From positions 2,912,399 to 2,976,398 of the forward strand of contig FN649736.1 in NCBI GenBank assembly GCA_000310025.1: DNA of 64,000 bases. Direction: 5' to 3'. Positions 25,946-37,210 of the stretch are shown one piece after another. The stretch is from Ectocarpus siliculosus. Taxonomy: Eukaryota > Sar > Phaeophyceae > Ectocarpales > Ectocarpaceae. Every line of letters begins with the position of its first letter. Position 1 is the first letter of the stretch. The notes beneath the pieces are model-generated. The model saw only the letters and a list, made by a program, of their open reading frames with translations. It was not told the origin of the DNA and searched no databases. The translations under genes and the position numbers were made by a program.

Positions 25946-26921
25946 TCCGTAGCGTGCTGCAAGCGCTCTCTACGGACAGTAGACACCGGCAGGTAGAAAG
26001 ATGTGGTCTCTTTCATATGAAGTCCAGACTTGAAACGAACCGGTTGTGGGATGGCTCAGTTTACCCCCGTTTAGTGAGGATAACGCGGAGGGCATGCTCG
26101 CTCTCCCCTACTACTACGGATTAGAACGAAACGTCCGCGGGCGCTCTCTCCTGTACCAGAGTCCACAGGAGCAAGGGTCAGCGACCGCCTCGGTCTGGGT
26201 GTCTGGATCCTCTCCTGCTCTGGCGTGATCTCCGGGTTCGCGAGGCGTTTTCTAGTTCGGGAATCCTGGTAAAAAATCACCCTGCCTCTGATCCTCGCTG
26301 ATCGCCCAGTCCCGACACCCACCAATTCCGCGGTACCGCTTGAGGAGAATGCCGTCGAAGCATACACAACATGCAAGGGGAGAGCTGGCGGCAATGGTGC
26401 GAAAGTAGTGTCACTGATGTGTGCATGATTTTTGCTCGTCGCGTGCCCCAACCGAGCACACTCCGCCTACATGTAAATACCATTCCGATATTTCAGGAAC
26501 GATAACTTGTGCGTGGGGCAGGACCAGCAGTGGTGGGTTTGGAGGTATTTGCGTTTCCGGGTATTTCGTCGCACGTTTGTCCATCAATGACGAGGTCATG
26601 GCGAGGCTATGTTATGCGGAAGCGAAAACCGAGAAGGTGTGGTGCTTGTTATTCGGTTGCAGGAGAACTGCTGTGTACAGCAGTTTTTGGCGGGAAAAAA
26701 TCAACCGTCAGCCAGCCTGCTCCCACATGATTTTGCGGTTTTTTCCTACACGTACAGCAGTAGTTTATCGTCCTTGGAAGGGCTGTGCCTGCATTTGCCG
26801 CGCATTGCAAGGAAAACTACACGACACACCTGACATATCACCCTCCATGAGAAAGTTTTGTTGTGGATTTTAATATTTTCGCTCTGGCCACACTGCGATT
26901 TATTTTACCTTATATCTGCAG
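25946..26921. promoter_or_regulatory. Probable divergent intergenic region
   Basis: This ~1-kb stretch separates the start codon of the giant minus-strand gene from the first convincing plus-strand exon. Open frames are present (for example 26,421-26,873 plus), but they show no clear splice or domain support. A short plus-strand start exon at 26,597-26,635 (ATG, then AAG|GTGTGG) would be in phase with the exon at 26,922 but is speculative. No TATA-like or operator sequence could be assigned. Confidence 0.3.
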
Positions 26922-28573
26922 GAGAGCGAGCCAAGCCAACCGCACCAGGTGTCTGTCAAGCAGGACTATGATCTCCGGGCCTGTCGGCACCACCAGGGCA
27001 ATCTCGAGTCTGATATCGTCCTATCTGATGTGTTGAGCCCTACCACAAACATCATCGGTGAGTGTGTATGTAGTTCACACGACGACCCACAGATCTACAG
27101 TAGTCTACAGTACAAGTGGGTGACGTGTGTGCGTGTCTCGAACGATGAATGTGCTCGAAGTCGGCTGTAGAAATCTCGAGCCTAATATTGCCCTATCTGA
27201 TATGTGTAGCCCAGCCACAAACACCATGTTGTGTAGTTCCTATGAAGACCCAGATGTGATCTGAACTACTAAGATGACATGATGGCATGCAATGTTTGTG
27301 TGTGTCACCCGAATGTTCTCGACGTCGGTTGCCGGTATCGTTACGACGTTATTGCACCTTTTCGTACTCGCTGGATATATATCGGCCCCTGGGTCACACG
27401 GGAGGGAGGCGACACAGATTTTGCCTTTTTCAGCCTTTTCCGGCAATGATGAGGACATATGTCTTCCCCGTAGTCAAGGAAATGGGGATCGATGACCGTC
27501 TCTTGTCGGATTGCCCGGCGCGCAGGTGGCGAAACTCTATGCCCATCCGACACTGCTGTCCAACGAATATCGCACGAAAATGTGGCAAACATGGTCGGCG
27601 AGCATGACCCAGCGCGCGGGAACTCAATAATCTCCCCGCCGTCCATCGCTGGTGTTGGCGACGAACTTGTTGCGGAGGGAAAAGATCAGGAAGAACGAAC
27701 CTTAGTCTTGTCAGATCCACGCGGCGGCCCTCAAGCGAGAACGGTGCAGGTACCTCACGGCATCAAGCTAGGGCCACGTCGAGAAACGCCACCACCGGCT
27801 TCACCGCGTGTTGGCACCGGTTCGGACACCTTGTCATTGGCACCATTCCAGCCTCACGACCAGAACGAAGGCGAATCAACGCCCAAAATAAACCCGAGGG
27901 AGGACACACCAGATCCTTGCGCGGCTGGAATGCTGTCGAAATCACCGCCGAGAGAAGCGGATGCGACTTCCGAGTCGATTTCTGTTCCGCGTGTGCGTCC
28001 CACGAGCCCTGCCCCTGTGTCTGCATCTACTGCTGTTGTTCCGGTTACTGCCGTAGAGGGCCTGAGCGCTGTAGCTGCCTCTCCTTCTTGGTTTTCAGGA
28101 CCTTGTTTCTCCCCGTCGTCAACTTTCTACGAAAAGTCTCCGCAATTTGTTGGCTACCGACAAGAGACGACTACGCCGGCGGCGCATGGCAGTCAACGTG
28201 CCCGGCGTAGTGGCCTGGGCGACGACGATAGTGGCGAGATCATGTCAATCCATGGTGTTGGGGCAGGGGAGGTGGATAAGGAGAATCGCCGCCATACCAA
28301 CGGGCAACCTCGGACGCCCACAACGGACATTCTTCGCCGCCTGCTGTACGAGAACACCCCTGCATGGCACGCCACGGACTCCGTCGGCAAGAATGAGACG
28401 CGGGCCGGCGAGCAGGGTAGCAACGGCATGAACAGTTCCAGGCGAAGAAGTCGCCAAGGCCGGCGCTTGTTCGCTGAGGGTTCGACGGTGCTTCGCGCTT
28501 TCCCCACGGCTAGCGAAAACGTCGCGGAGGTGCGCCGAGGTCCCGCTTCTCTATTTTCCGACTCAGTTTGCAG
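26922..28573 (+). CDS. Ser/Pro-rich hypothetical protein, at least two exons
   Basis: Exon 26922-27057 follows a clear acceptor (TATCTGCAG) and ends in CG|GTGAGT in phase 1. The next exon, 27526-28573, starts after GCGCGCAG in matching phase and stays open for 1,048 nt, ending at GCAG|GTGAGG in phase 2. The product is rich in Ser, Pro, Thr and Glu, with many SP/TP dipeptides. It includes a patch with aromatic residues (SPSWFSGPCFSPSSTFYEK) and a basic segment SRRRSRQGRRLF. Dense SP/TP sites suggest a phosphorylated nuclear or cell-cycle-type protein, but no family is recognised. The 5' end is missing, and the 3' end may include 28,608-29,010. The donor of the first exon sits in one half of a local duplication. 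Confidence 0.42.
27003..27345 (+). repeat. Imperfect tandem duplication spanning an exon end and donor
   Basis: The segment from 27,003 (CTCGAG...) to about 27,165 is repeated from 27,175 to about 27,345. Shared blocks include CCTATCTGAT, CCACAAACA and GTGTAGTT/ATGTAGTT, followed by a TGTTCTCGACGTCGG-like block in both. The second copy lacks the CGGTGAGTG splice-donor block present in the first. Confidence 0.65.
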
Positions 28574-28607
28574 GTGAGGGTAGCAGCTGTGGCACACGGA
28601 GCTGTAG

Positions 28608-29010
28608 CCGCGGAATGGCTGCAAACGAGAAAAGCAACACTGACGAAAAGTCAGCGAAGATGGAAGGCGCCTCGAAGCCAGCGGTGAAAAAAGTCAAAAG
28701 CAATGATAAGCATTGGGGTCACCAGCGGGGTCGGCGTTCGACAGGCGAGGTTGTTTTGGCGAGAGAGACTGCAGTTGGCGCGCAGAGAGTGCACACAGGA
28801 ACGCCGCGCCCTTGGATCGTTCCTATTGGCAAGACAGACAGCCTGCCAGGTTGGGGCGTTACTCGGGGGCATACTTTCGAGGTTGATCCTGCTATAGGTG
28901 CCACACTGCATGCCAATGTGGAGGGTGCCCGCGACCTTATCACAAAGGAGGGGCCTGAAGTTCCACATGAAAAATTGGCACGGGCAACAGGTTCGAAATG
29001 GACTGCATAG
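28608..29010 (+). CDS. Possible 3' exon or separate small ORF, Lys-rich
   Basis: An open frame with an ATG at 28,615 encodes a basic, hydrophilic peptide of 131 residues starting MAANEKSNTDEKSAK and containing KVKSNDKHWGHQRGRR. Frame and phase would allow direct joining to the exon ending at 28,573 through an intron of only 34 nt (28,574-28,607), from GTGAGG to CTGTAG. That is shorter than any other intron seen here. It may instead be an independent ORF or chance. Confidence 0.25.
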
Positions 29011-32000
29011 TAAGAAGCGCCTGGGCAGCCGGGCTACACATAATGAATATTTTTCGCGCAACTGATGCCACGACTTTGAATGATCGTGACGTCCTCTCGG
29101 AAATCTAAGCCAGTGGGCAGAAGGGTCAACATGAAACGGACGCATCGCTGGGTGATGATGAAGTTCGGGCGCGAACCTGATACAAATTGGCCTAAAGAAA
29201 ACAAGAGAGCAGGCAGTATCACGTCAACTATGGAAGGCACCGTAGGCCTCGTCGTATTTTGTGGTGTCTCAATAAAAAGAGCAGGGTGCTGCTGGTCCTT
29301 CACGCACCGGGGGGTCTATGTGCGGTAAACTGACACCGGCACCAACCGTAGTATGAATATGCTGAGACGCTTCCCCCGCGCGCCCGACGTCCAGTATATG
29401 TACGGCGGGCCACCAACATGGATCGGTTGTGCTATTCTTGTTCCCACAACAGATCCGGTGAACTCGCGTTCTGTGCTACAAACTGATATATAATGCACTC
29501 TACCAGTAGGCTCAAGCAATCGTTGGGTTCGAGTGTACATGTAGGGAAGAGAAGGAACCGCCGAATCGTTCTCGAAAAAAGAAATGTTCGCAGTAATCTA
29601 GCAAACAGAACGTACGTAGGCCCCAAGAAACCCAAGGATGAAGCACAGATGTGCGTTCTTGCTGATTCGAAAACGCCACTGACATGCACACACATGAAAC
29701 GCGGGCAGCTACAGACCCACACAGGCTAGATAGAGAATGCATTTGTCTGAATTGTCGGCATCTGGAAGGGACAGACTGCCCGCCCCCTTGTGCACACATC
29801 AAAAATGCCGGGATGTTCTCGTTCGCTCCAACTCCGTAGGACGGCAAATTGATCGCTGCCGTGCACCAAACCGCAGTCAACACGCCGTTACCCGAATGGA
29901 GAATGCACCCTACCTGCCTGTACAATACGCGATAGCACAGGACAACGTGCCCTCACGCCCTAATGCGCCTCACCTGGAAATCCCTCTCCAAATACCATGT
30001 TCTTGTCTGGCGAAGGACAACATTTACAGGAAAAAAATGTACAAAGTGAGCTCTCCCATTGAGCCAAACAGCTGCTAGTGAGGAGCACACCACAACACTT
30101 ACATCATCTTCAAGGAGGGAACGTCTGCGAAACAAGCCCAGTCGTTTCTTTCCCCCTCTCTGCGCGAGCGCACGCCGTCATACAAGGCGTGACACAGAGG
30201 GCTACCTGGCGTAGGGTAGCAGCGAGGTGCTTCCCACAGGTTTCATTCATACCACACCCTCTCGTCGCGTAATAAAGCAAGCGCCCCTCTCGTCTCTCAA
30301 GTGTTTCTCCAGTTTACGGAGCGCACGGCGTGAGTCGACTCCTCCAAAACACTTGCGCCTTCGGCCTCCTGTTCGGGTCGACCAGGGACACAACCTCCGA
30401 GGCATCCAAATGATGAAGGAAACGTGGGAAACTTCTATTACAGCCGTTGTCCCAAAACATGTTGTCTTTTCAGCGCCCCGCCGATCTCTCAGGTATAACA
30501 ACAGGTCAGTACCGGGCTCTCACCACAGCAACCCCTACACATTCGAGAGAGATAAAGTGGGGGTACTATACACACGCTGCCGTGACAGCTGCAACTCCCC
30601 ACATAGCCAAAAGGACACCATTCGGGCAAAAAGAAAAAGACACGAGCATGTCGGGTGCACAACGCAACGCCAGCAGTCTCTCCCAGATAAACACCTGCCA
30701 CTCTCATGGTAGTGGGTACCACTCGTGGCCCACGTCGCGGGCCCCACGACCCCAAGCCAAGCGCGTATTTACTAAGCGCGTATTTACGTCGGTGCTAAGG
30801 CGCTGCTCTTGCGAATATAGAAGCCGACTACGCGACTAGCGTCTGCACGGTACTACTGCTGGGTACGGAGTAGGAGAAGGGGTCTCGCCAAAACATCGAA
30901 AATACCGCCCACAGTCACATCCCCATGGAAGACCTGCTGACGTCAACCCGCGTGAATTCAAAACAGTGACGGCAACGACACCCGAAAACACAGCATAGCA
31001 CTTCATCGAAACCCAATCTCGAAAGGGGGGGGGCAAGCGAAATGTCAAGGGGGCACGCAGACTTGGCCTGGCAGCGCATCCACACCCATCTGGTTGGACA
31101 ACAAAACAACAACACGGACAACCACAAAAACTACAGCTAGCCGCCCATCGGCGAGAGACGTGTCACGAGCTACTTCGTAGAATCGCAACACGTAGATCCC
31201 CGGCTCTAGCCTGCTCGAAAACGTGCTCGCAAGTTACTACACCCGGGGGGGGCGCAGGGGTAAAAACGAAAGGGCCACCCAGCGTTGTGTCTACACCTGC
31301 AAAACAAACACCGCTTCTCTATCGTGAGCGCTACAGCTATTAACGCGGCGGGATTGGGGGGTGGGGTGGGGGGTGTGGAGCACACTCGACGCTCCCGTTC
31401 CTCGTCAAGTCCTTCCCCTGCGATACCCCTCGACCGAAAAAAGGGAGGGAGAACATGGAACCCCAGAAAAAAAGAAAAAATCAGATATCTAAACAAGTGG
31501 GGAAAACATCGAATACATGGTTGCAACAAAACTTTCCACACGGGAAAACAGCTATCGACACCAATACTTACGGCGACAAAATGATCAAGAGATCGTGCAA
31601 CAACCTCCCGATTTTCGAGGCGGGGGAACACCCTCCTTGGAATAATACAGCCCTTGGTGGTAATCCGTCTATTGAAACAAAGACGGAGGAAGAATCACAC
31701 GCACAAGCACGAGCACACAAGGCAACACCGACACAAGGGTTAGCAGAGAGCGCGCGGGGGGAGAGAGGTAGCGGGGAGGTTAAAAGCTTAGAGGGCGAAA
31801 CCAGAGGACTTGCGAAGCTCTGCGAGTGCTTAGTTCATACCACAGGCTAGCCGTGACGTCACGCGAAGAGGGCAACGCCTCACGCGCTCCGCCCGAAACT
31901 TAGCGGGTCGGAGGTGGGCAAGCATAGGAAACGCATGCACAAGCAAGTCCAGCCGATGAATCGAGTAGGAGAACTTTGGTGGTTCCAGTCTGCACACACA

Positions 32001-32596
32001 CACACACGGCTCTCTGTGCACATACATCCGGGTGTGAGGCCAAACAAGAACAGCATTATGGAAAGCGTTCGGGATATGGTAGGGCGGGACGCTCTCCTCC
32101 GTCAGCGCAGGAGAAGCGACTACACACGGTACGGTTTAACGGCAACGCACGTGTCAATCGCTGTGTATGGCAGCCGACTTTCTACCATTGCTGCGCCATT
32201 TCAATACGCTTGCACTGCAGACCTGAGCTCTCTGCGAACAGCACAGCGGGACCGGTGAACCCATGCCCACTCGAGGCTCACGAGTCCACACAGAAATCAC
32301 CACCTCCATTCCAAAAGCAGCAAAGGTTTCGATACAAGTTTTTCCAATTTTCGAGCGTTTGAGCGTCTGATTGTCTGATTTCAAGATTCGGTGCCCCTGC
32401 CTCGCCCTGGCAACCAGTGGACTACACCTCCTACGACAGATGACATTGGATACCGACATCCAATGTCGTGGGGGACAAAGAGGGGCCAATGTTGCAGACA
32501 AGAAACACGGATGCGCAGAAATCGGCATGGCACGCGATTGTGTTCCAAGAGAGGTCGCGCTAAGACTAATGAGTTGATGGGTGGGTGGGAACTCAC
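29011..32596. other. Gene-poor stretch, no supported coding region
   Basis: Open frames here are short, have no consistent splice sites and contain no recognisable domain. A direct repeat, GCGCGTATTTAC, occurs twice at about 30,768-30,787, and there are G-rich tracts near 31,350-31,375. Part of the stretch may be 3' sequence of the minus-strand gene at 32.6-35.5 kb, whose last exon was not found. Confidence 0.4.
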
Positions 32597-35517
32597 ATCG
32601 AAGAGGGCATCGCCGTGTTCGTCCGCAAAGGATATCCGTTTCCGCCGCTTGGCTCGCGCACGCCTGTGATGGCGCGAGGGGGGCAAAGAAGGGTCGGGGG
32701 GGGGGGGTCATGAAGCAACAGAAACAGAACAAAACAGAAAGGCAGATGGCATGCTCGCAGGTTGCTGTTCCGAGAAAATTGGTGTGCCCTCCTTATCACG
32801 ATGTGGTGTTTCAAGTACGGTGCGTCCTAAGGCGTCGTGCGCGATGGCCACAACATCCGCGCGCGAGAATTTCACCTCAGACCGACGCGCTTATAATTCT
32901 TGTTGCTTATAATTCTGGTTGGGCAACCGCCGACAGAAAGAAGACCACACTTGAGTCAAAAATGGAGAGACAACATACAAACAAGCACGCAATCGCACCA
33001 TATCCCACACCGCTGTACACGTCACCTCCTTGCCTGCTGGCAGACACTGACAAAATACAAAACTTCAGAAGGGAAGCTTCGATTGTAACCTGACCGGGCC
33101 TGCCGTTTGAAAATACTTGCTTTCAGCTCCAAGGCGACAGCCACTTTGTGGCGGTGGCGAGGGGTTTAATGGTCGGGGTCGTGGGGACAAAAACACACCC
33201 ACAGCAGTCTCAAGGAAGATAAAAACAGCCCAAAGGAACACGCAAAAACAACACTGCAAGTGAAGTACAAAGAATAGACGTTCGCACGACCGTTTGATCG
33301 CCAGGCGCTGGAGTAACGACGAGCGCCGATGACGAGTGATATTTAGACGCGTCTTCTTCTTTCGAACACGAGAAGCAATCGGATATTTGCCGGTACGCAT
33401 CAGGGCCTTAACCAAGCCAACCGGAACCCTAGGCGGCAAGACCGACCAAACAAAGGAGTAGCAGCAACGGGAGGAGCGAGCAACAGACATGCCGCTCAGG
33501 AAACAAAAAACCATCTTAACGCCTGCAGCAATTGCTGCCTGGGCCAGGTCAACACGAGGGCACCTGAGCGGGCACAACTCACTGGTTTTGTCGCCGTTTC
33601 GCAAGGGCGAGGTCCTCGTGAAGGTATTTGCTGGTTTGGCGCAGCAAGCTCGGCGGCGGCATGTTCTGCAAATCCGTCCTCGACCTCCCAAACCGCACCT
33701 CGCCCAGCGGCCGCCCCGGGCCAACAGGGTCCAATACCCCCCCCTGCTGCTCCTCCTGCTCCTGCTCCTGCGGAACCCCTCCCTGCTGCAAACCCGGCGT
33801 GGCCTTCATCTCAATCACCGTTTCCCCGTTCGGCCCAACCGCAAGAACCTCGTTCCCTTTTCTCCCCCTCGACCCTTCCCCAGCGACGATGGCGACGTCG
33901 CTCCCCCCCTTAGCCCCCGCTCCGCCGCCCCCCTTGAGCCCTGGTGACCGCCCCCCGTCGCCCCCTGACGCCGAGCTACCACCGCTGCCGTCGCCCCCAA
34001 ACCCCACCCCTCCCCCCGGGCTTGGGCCACCGCCGGCGCCCCCTTCGTCTTGCACCGGTGGATGGGGCGAGCTTTTGTTGTCCCCGCCGTGCATTCCCGC
34101 CCTCGACGACGACGAAGAGGAGGAGGACGAGGAGGAGGAAGACATGAAAGACGATGCCGACGGTGCTCGCTCCTCGTGCGCGCTGCCAGCAACGGAGGCG
34201 TCGCCGCCGTCCTTCTCCTCGCCGCCGCTTTCGCCCACGAAGTACGACCCGACCGTAACGCGCGCCGACGTCGGGGTCTTCATGAAGTACGCCGACGTGC
34301 CGTCGAGCGACTGCCGCGGCAGTCGCTCCTCTCGACGGCTCCTACCACCGCCAGCATGGTCGACGCTGCGTGCCCTCGCCCTCCCCGCGCTACGCGGCGG
34401 AACAGGGCTTCTTGGCCCCGGTCGGAAACCACCACCACCACCACCACCGCTACGGGGGCTCGGCTCCGCGCGGCTGGACGAGCGCAAAAGTCTTCCTCGT
34501 CTTCGGGGAGTCTGGCCTCCGCCGTACCAACCCCCCGACCCTGCCCCCTTGGATGGTTTTCTCTCCAACCCCGGTGGAGTTGGTGGGACAAGCATCTCCC
34601 GAGCGGCTGCTGCTACTAGCCTACTACCGCTTCCCTCGGCAGACCGGTTACCGGCCACGCTGCCGTTGCTGCCACCGCTACCACCTTTGTGGCCGTGATT
34701 AACGTACTTCGCAACGCTTGGCGCCGCTGCTGTTGACGTTGCTGCTGCTCCAGCTCCAGCTCCCGCTGCTGCGCCCGCTCCTGTTCTTGCTCCTGCTTCC
34801 GCTTCCGCGTTGCTGCTGCTTCCAGCCGAGACACTATGAACCCCGTAACCCGCCCCGCGTTCCGGCTCGTGTACGCCATTCTCCATTATCAGGGCATCTC
34901 CGTTCTCCTGTGGCAGCGAGCACAAAGCGCCAAGAGAAGGGAAACACATCGCGGGGGGAGGGTGAGAAGGACAGTCCGCGTGATTGGGAGAGATGAAGGT
35001 CCTCGTTCGAGACAACGCGCGCTGTATGTAGCACCTCATGAAAATTGTGCAGCAACCGGAACAAAAAAAACACAAAGAGAGGAGTCGGTAAATATTAACA
35101 TTTCGTCCACAAGAGCAAAGCGCGGGGAATGAGGCATGGCAACTCCTGAACTACAAAAGCCTCGTACAGCTCGAAAACCCCACCGAATTCTCGGCAGTGG
35201 GAACGAATCGTGTTCTTCAGGCCGCCACCAACTTCCAAACACCAAGACATCAACAACAACAAACTGCTACCAGTGGAAATCCGAAGAGACCAAACAAAAA
35301 GGCTCTGGTATGCACGGCTTGCCTTGGAGAAGTCTCCCTCTTCTGCCGTCGAAAAGTTCAACTCTTCCATACCGTGCCCCGGAGTCTTGCTCGAGCCAGA
35401 GCTCGGGCTGGTTAGCGCCCCATACGGCGCTGACGGCGAATACGTGTCTAACGGCGCCGGCCGCGGAGCGTTGGCGTCCGACGATCCTGTGCCTAGCGGC
35501 TCCGGCAACATTGCCAT
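32597..35517 (-). CDS. Low-complexity protein with RISF PP1-docking motif, three or more exons
   Basis: Exons: 35517-35323, 34907-33583, 32663-32597 (1,587 nt, 529 codons), with phases 0, 2 and 0 matching. The ATG at 35,517 lies in GCGATGG. The first intron uses a GC donor (AAG|GCAAGC); the second exon starts after CTGCCACAG. The N-terminus is Pro/Ser/Gly-rich. The large second exon has Ala, Gly and Ser runs, basic stretches (TPRRRGRLLRSSSR), and a more ordered end (EVRFGRSRTDLQN ... TSKYLHEDLALAKRR). Exon 3 gives RARAKRRKRISFADEHGDALF: R-I-S-F fits the RVxF docking consensus for protein phosphatase 1, and SFADExGxxL recurs in PP1-regulatory and similar proteins. A PP1-regulator role is inferred from that motif alone. 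The gene probably continues past the GTGAGT donor after 32,597; no terminal exon was identified. Confidence 0.58.
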
Positions 35518-36200
35518 CGCCGGTGAACGCTGGTCTTGGCAAGAGCCCTGCTTTCTCTCTGTCTAGCGAAAACTGGCGATGCGCTTGACTGCTGTGTTTG
35601 ACAGCGGAGAAGGCTTGACGGCGGCGCGCCCCCAGAGCTACTTCCAACCCTCCACCACTCCACTGCCTTCCATTCGCCACCACCCTCCGTTTCACCGCTG
35701 TTATTGCTTGCTGTGGCGGGGGCCTTGGCCCGAGGACACACCGCACCGTGCTCTCTTGGTTGTACTTGGTCGCGCCGCCCTGATAGGCGGGGCTCGGCAC
35801 TTCGTATTCTGTTCCCGGCTGTGGTGAGGAAAATGTTGCGCGCAAACCGCATGGCGTTGCGGGTAACAGGACGGTGGAGGGATTCGGGATATTCACGGGG
35901 GTCTGGGGTTGTTATCTTTAAACCTTTGCGGGAGAGAATAGCAACTGCAAACCGATGGTTTGCCCCGTCTCATTCGCAAAGTCGTTTATGCTAGAGAGGC
36001 TCAATATGTACCTATCGTGCAGTCAAGCGGAAAATATTGTTACCTCACGCCCTCAAATACTTGAACCGATCCCCATCCCACCACCTCCTGTGCACGAACA
36101 ACAAGCGCCCAAGAGGCGCCCACCTTTTTAGCGGCGGCAACGACGGAGGACCGGCCGTGAACTCGGCAACAACCTTTTGTGTCTCCTACGGCTTTCCAGG
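35518..36200. other. Upstream region of the RISF gene, no clear gene
   Basis: Frames are open on the minus strand through 35,896, but the codon pattern resembles GC-rich chance ORFs and no splice structure supports them. The segment next to the ATG is probably 5' UTR and promoter. Confidence 0.3.
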
Positions 36201-36539
36201 CCTTCTTGTGAAATCCAGGGAGGTCATCTAGACGCAGGTTGTTCCGCCAACGTAAAGTTACCCAAATTGCCTGACTACCAATTAGCCTTTGTGTTATTTG
36301 ACATGAATCCAACTGAACTTTGTGGCTAGATTTCATTGTGATCTGCACAATGTGATGGTATGCCTTCGAAAGTCACCCACATCTTTATTCGATCCAGATT
36401 CACTACTTTCACGCCCAGTGATCCTAGCCTACCCCCAATATATGGTCCGGTTGGGGCTTCCACGCCACTTTTCTACCCTGCACTTAGGCACGGTTTTCTC
36501 GGGGTGGGGGTGGTTGTTAGGAATTTCAAAGACACCATC

Positions 36540-37210
36540 AGAAGCCCAGTCTCCAGGCGCAGAAATCTAAAGTGCCACTTTTGTTTTTTAGATATTCGCT
36601 GACTTTGTACTTCGAAATAACTAGAAATTTTTGTTCGACTTCTGCTGGAGGGTCTACTTTTCAGAGAGGAAATCTGAGACCAGATTTCGACAGCCCTTAG
36701 AATTTGCCAGGTACCGCGTCTTCCAAAATTTTAAAATATCAAGAAACAACGAAGTTATGCCCCATAAACGATTCTGGAAGGGCGAATTGTTCAACTGCTT
36801 CTGCGAGACCCAACTTCACGATTTCAAAATAGAGTGCATCAAACGATTCCTCTCGAAATTCCGCAGGTACCGCTTCTTTCGAATTTTCAAAAAAACTAAA
36901 TGTAATGAGATGTTCCACATATTGTGAAAACCCGAGGTTTTTCTCCAGTCTTGATATTTTTTGGCAACAATGACTTGAAATTAGTCTTGGGCATTTTTTT
37001 CTTTGGTTGAAACCTTCGTTGTTGTCCTTGATGTGGGGATCACTAGCGTGGCTGAAATTCCCTCCAATTCGAAATATTTCGAAAGTTATGAATATTAACC
37101 AAAATTGGAAAGAAAGTCCAGGACGGACCATATCAACACCAAATGAGTCCACCTCCGAACATCAAAAATCAGAGATGTGGCCACTTGACCGACTGCTGGG
37201 CAGTGTTCCA
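36540..37210. mobile_element. AT-rich MITE-like element with imperfect inverted ends
   Basis: Base composition drops sharply to AT-rich relative to the flanks. The left end, 36,570-36,599 (AAGTGCCAC then a T-run and GATATTCG), resembles the reverse complement of the right end near 37,160-37,192 (AAGTGGCCAC, T-run, GATGTTCG). A second inner pair shares TTTCGAAATA-type sequence. Inside, a GGTACCGC-centred block occurs twice (about 36,701-36,740 and 36,857-36,893). Open frames cross it on both strands (plus 36,631-36,927; minus 37,152-36,739), but none matches a transposase that I recognise. A non-autonomous DNA-transposon remnant is the best guess. Confidence 0.4.

Noticed and set aside
33628-34698. 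356-residue plus-strand Pro-rich frame
   Set aside because: Mirror of the minus-strand exon 34907-33583, whose phases match flanking exons; the plus frame has none.
36739-37152. 137-residue minus-strand frame in the AT-rich island as a transposase
   Set aside because: No catalytic motif is visible; openness may reflect the inverted and direct repeats.
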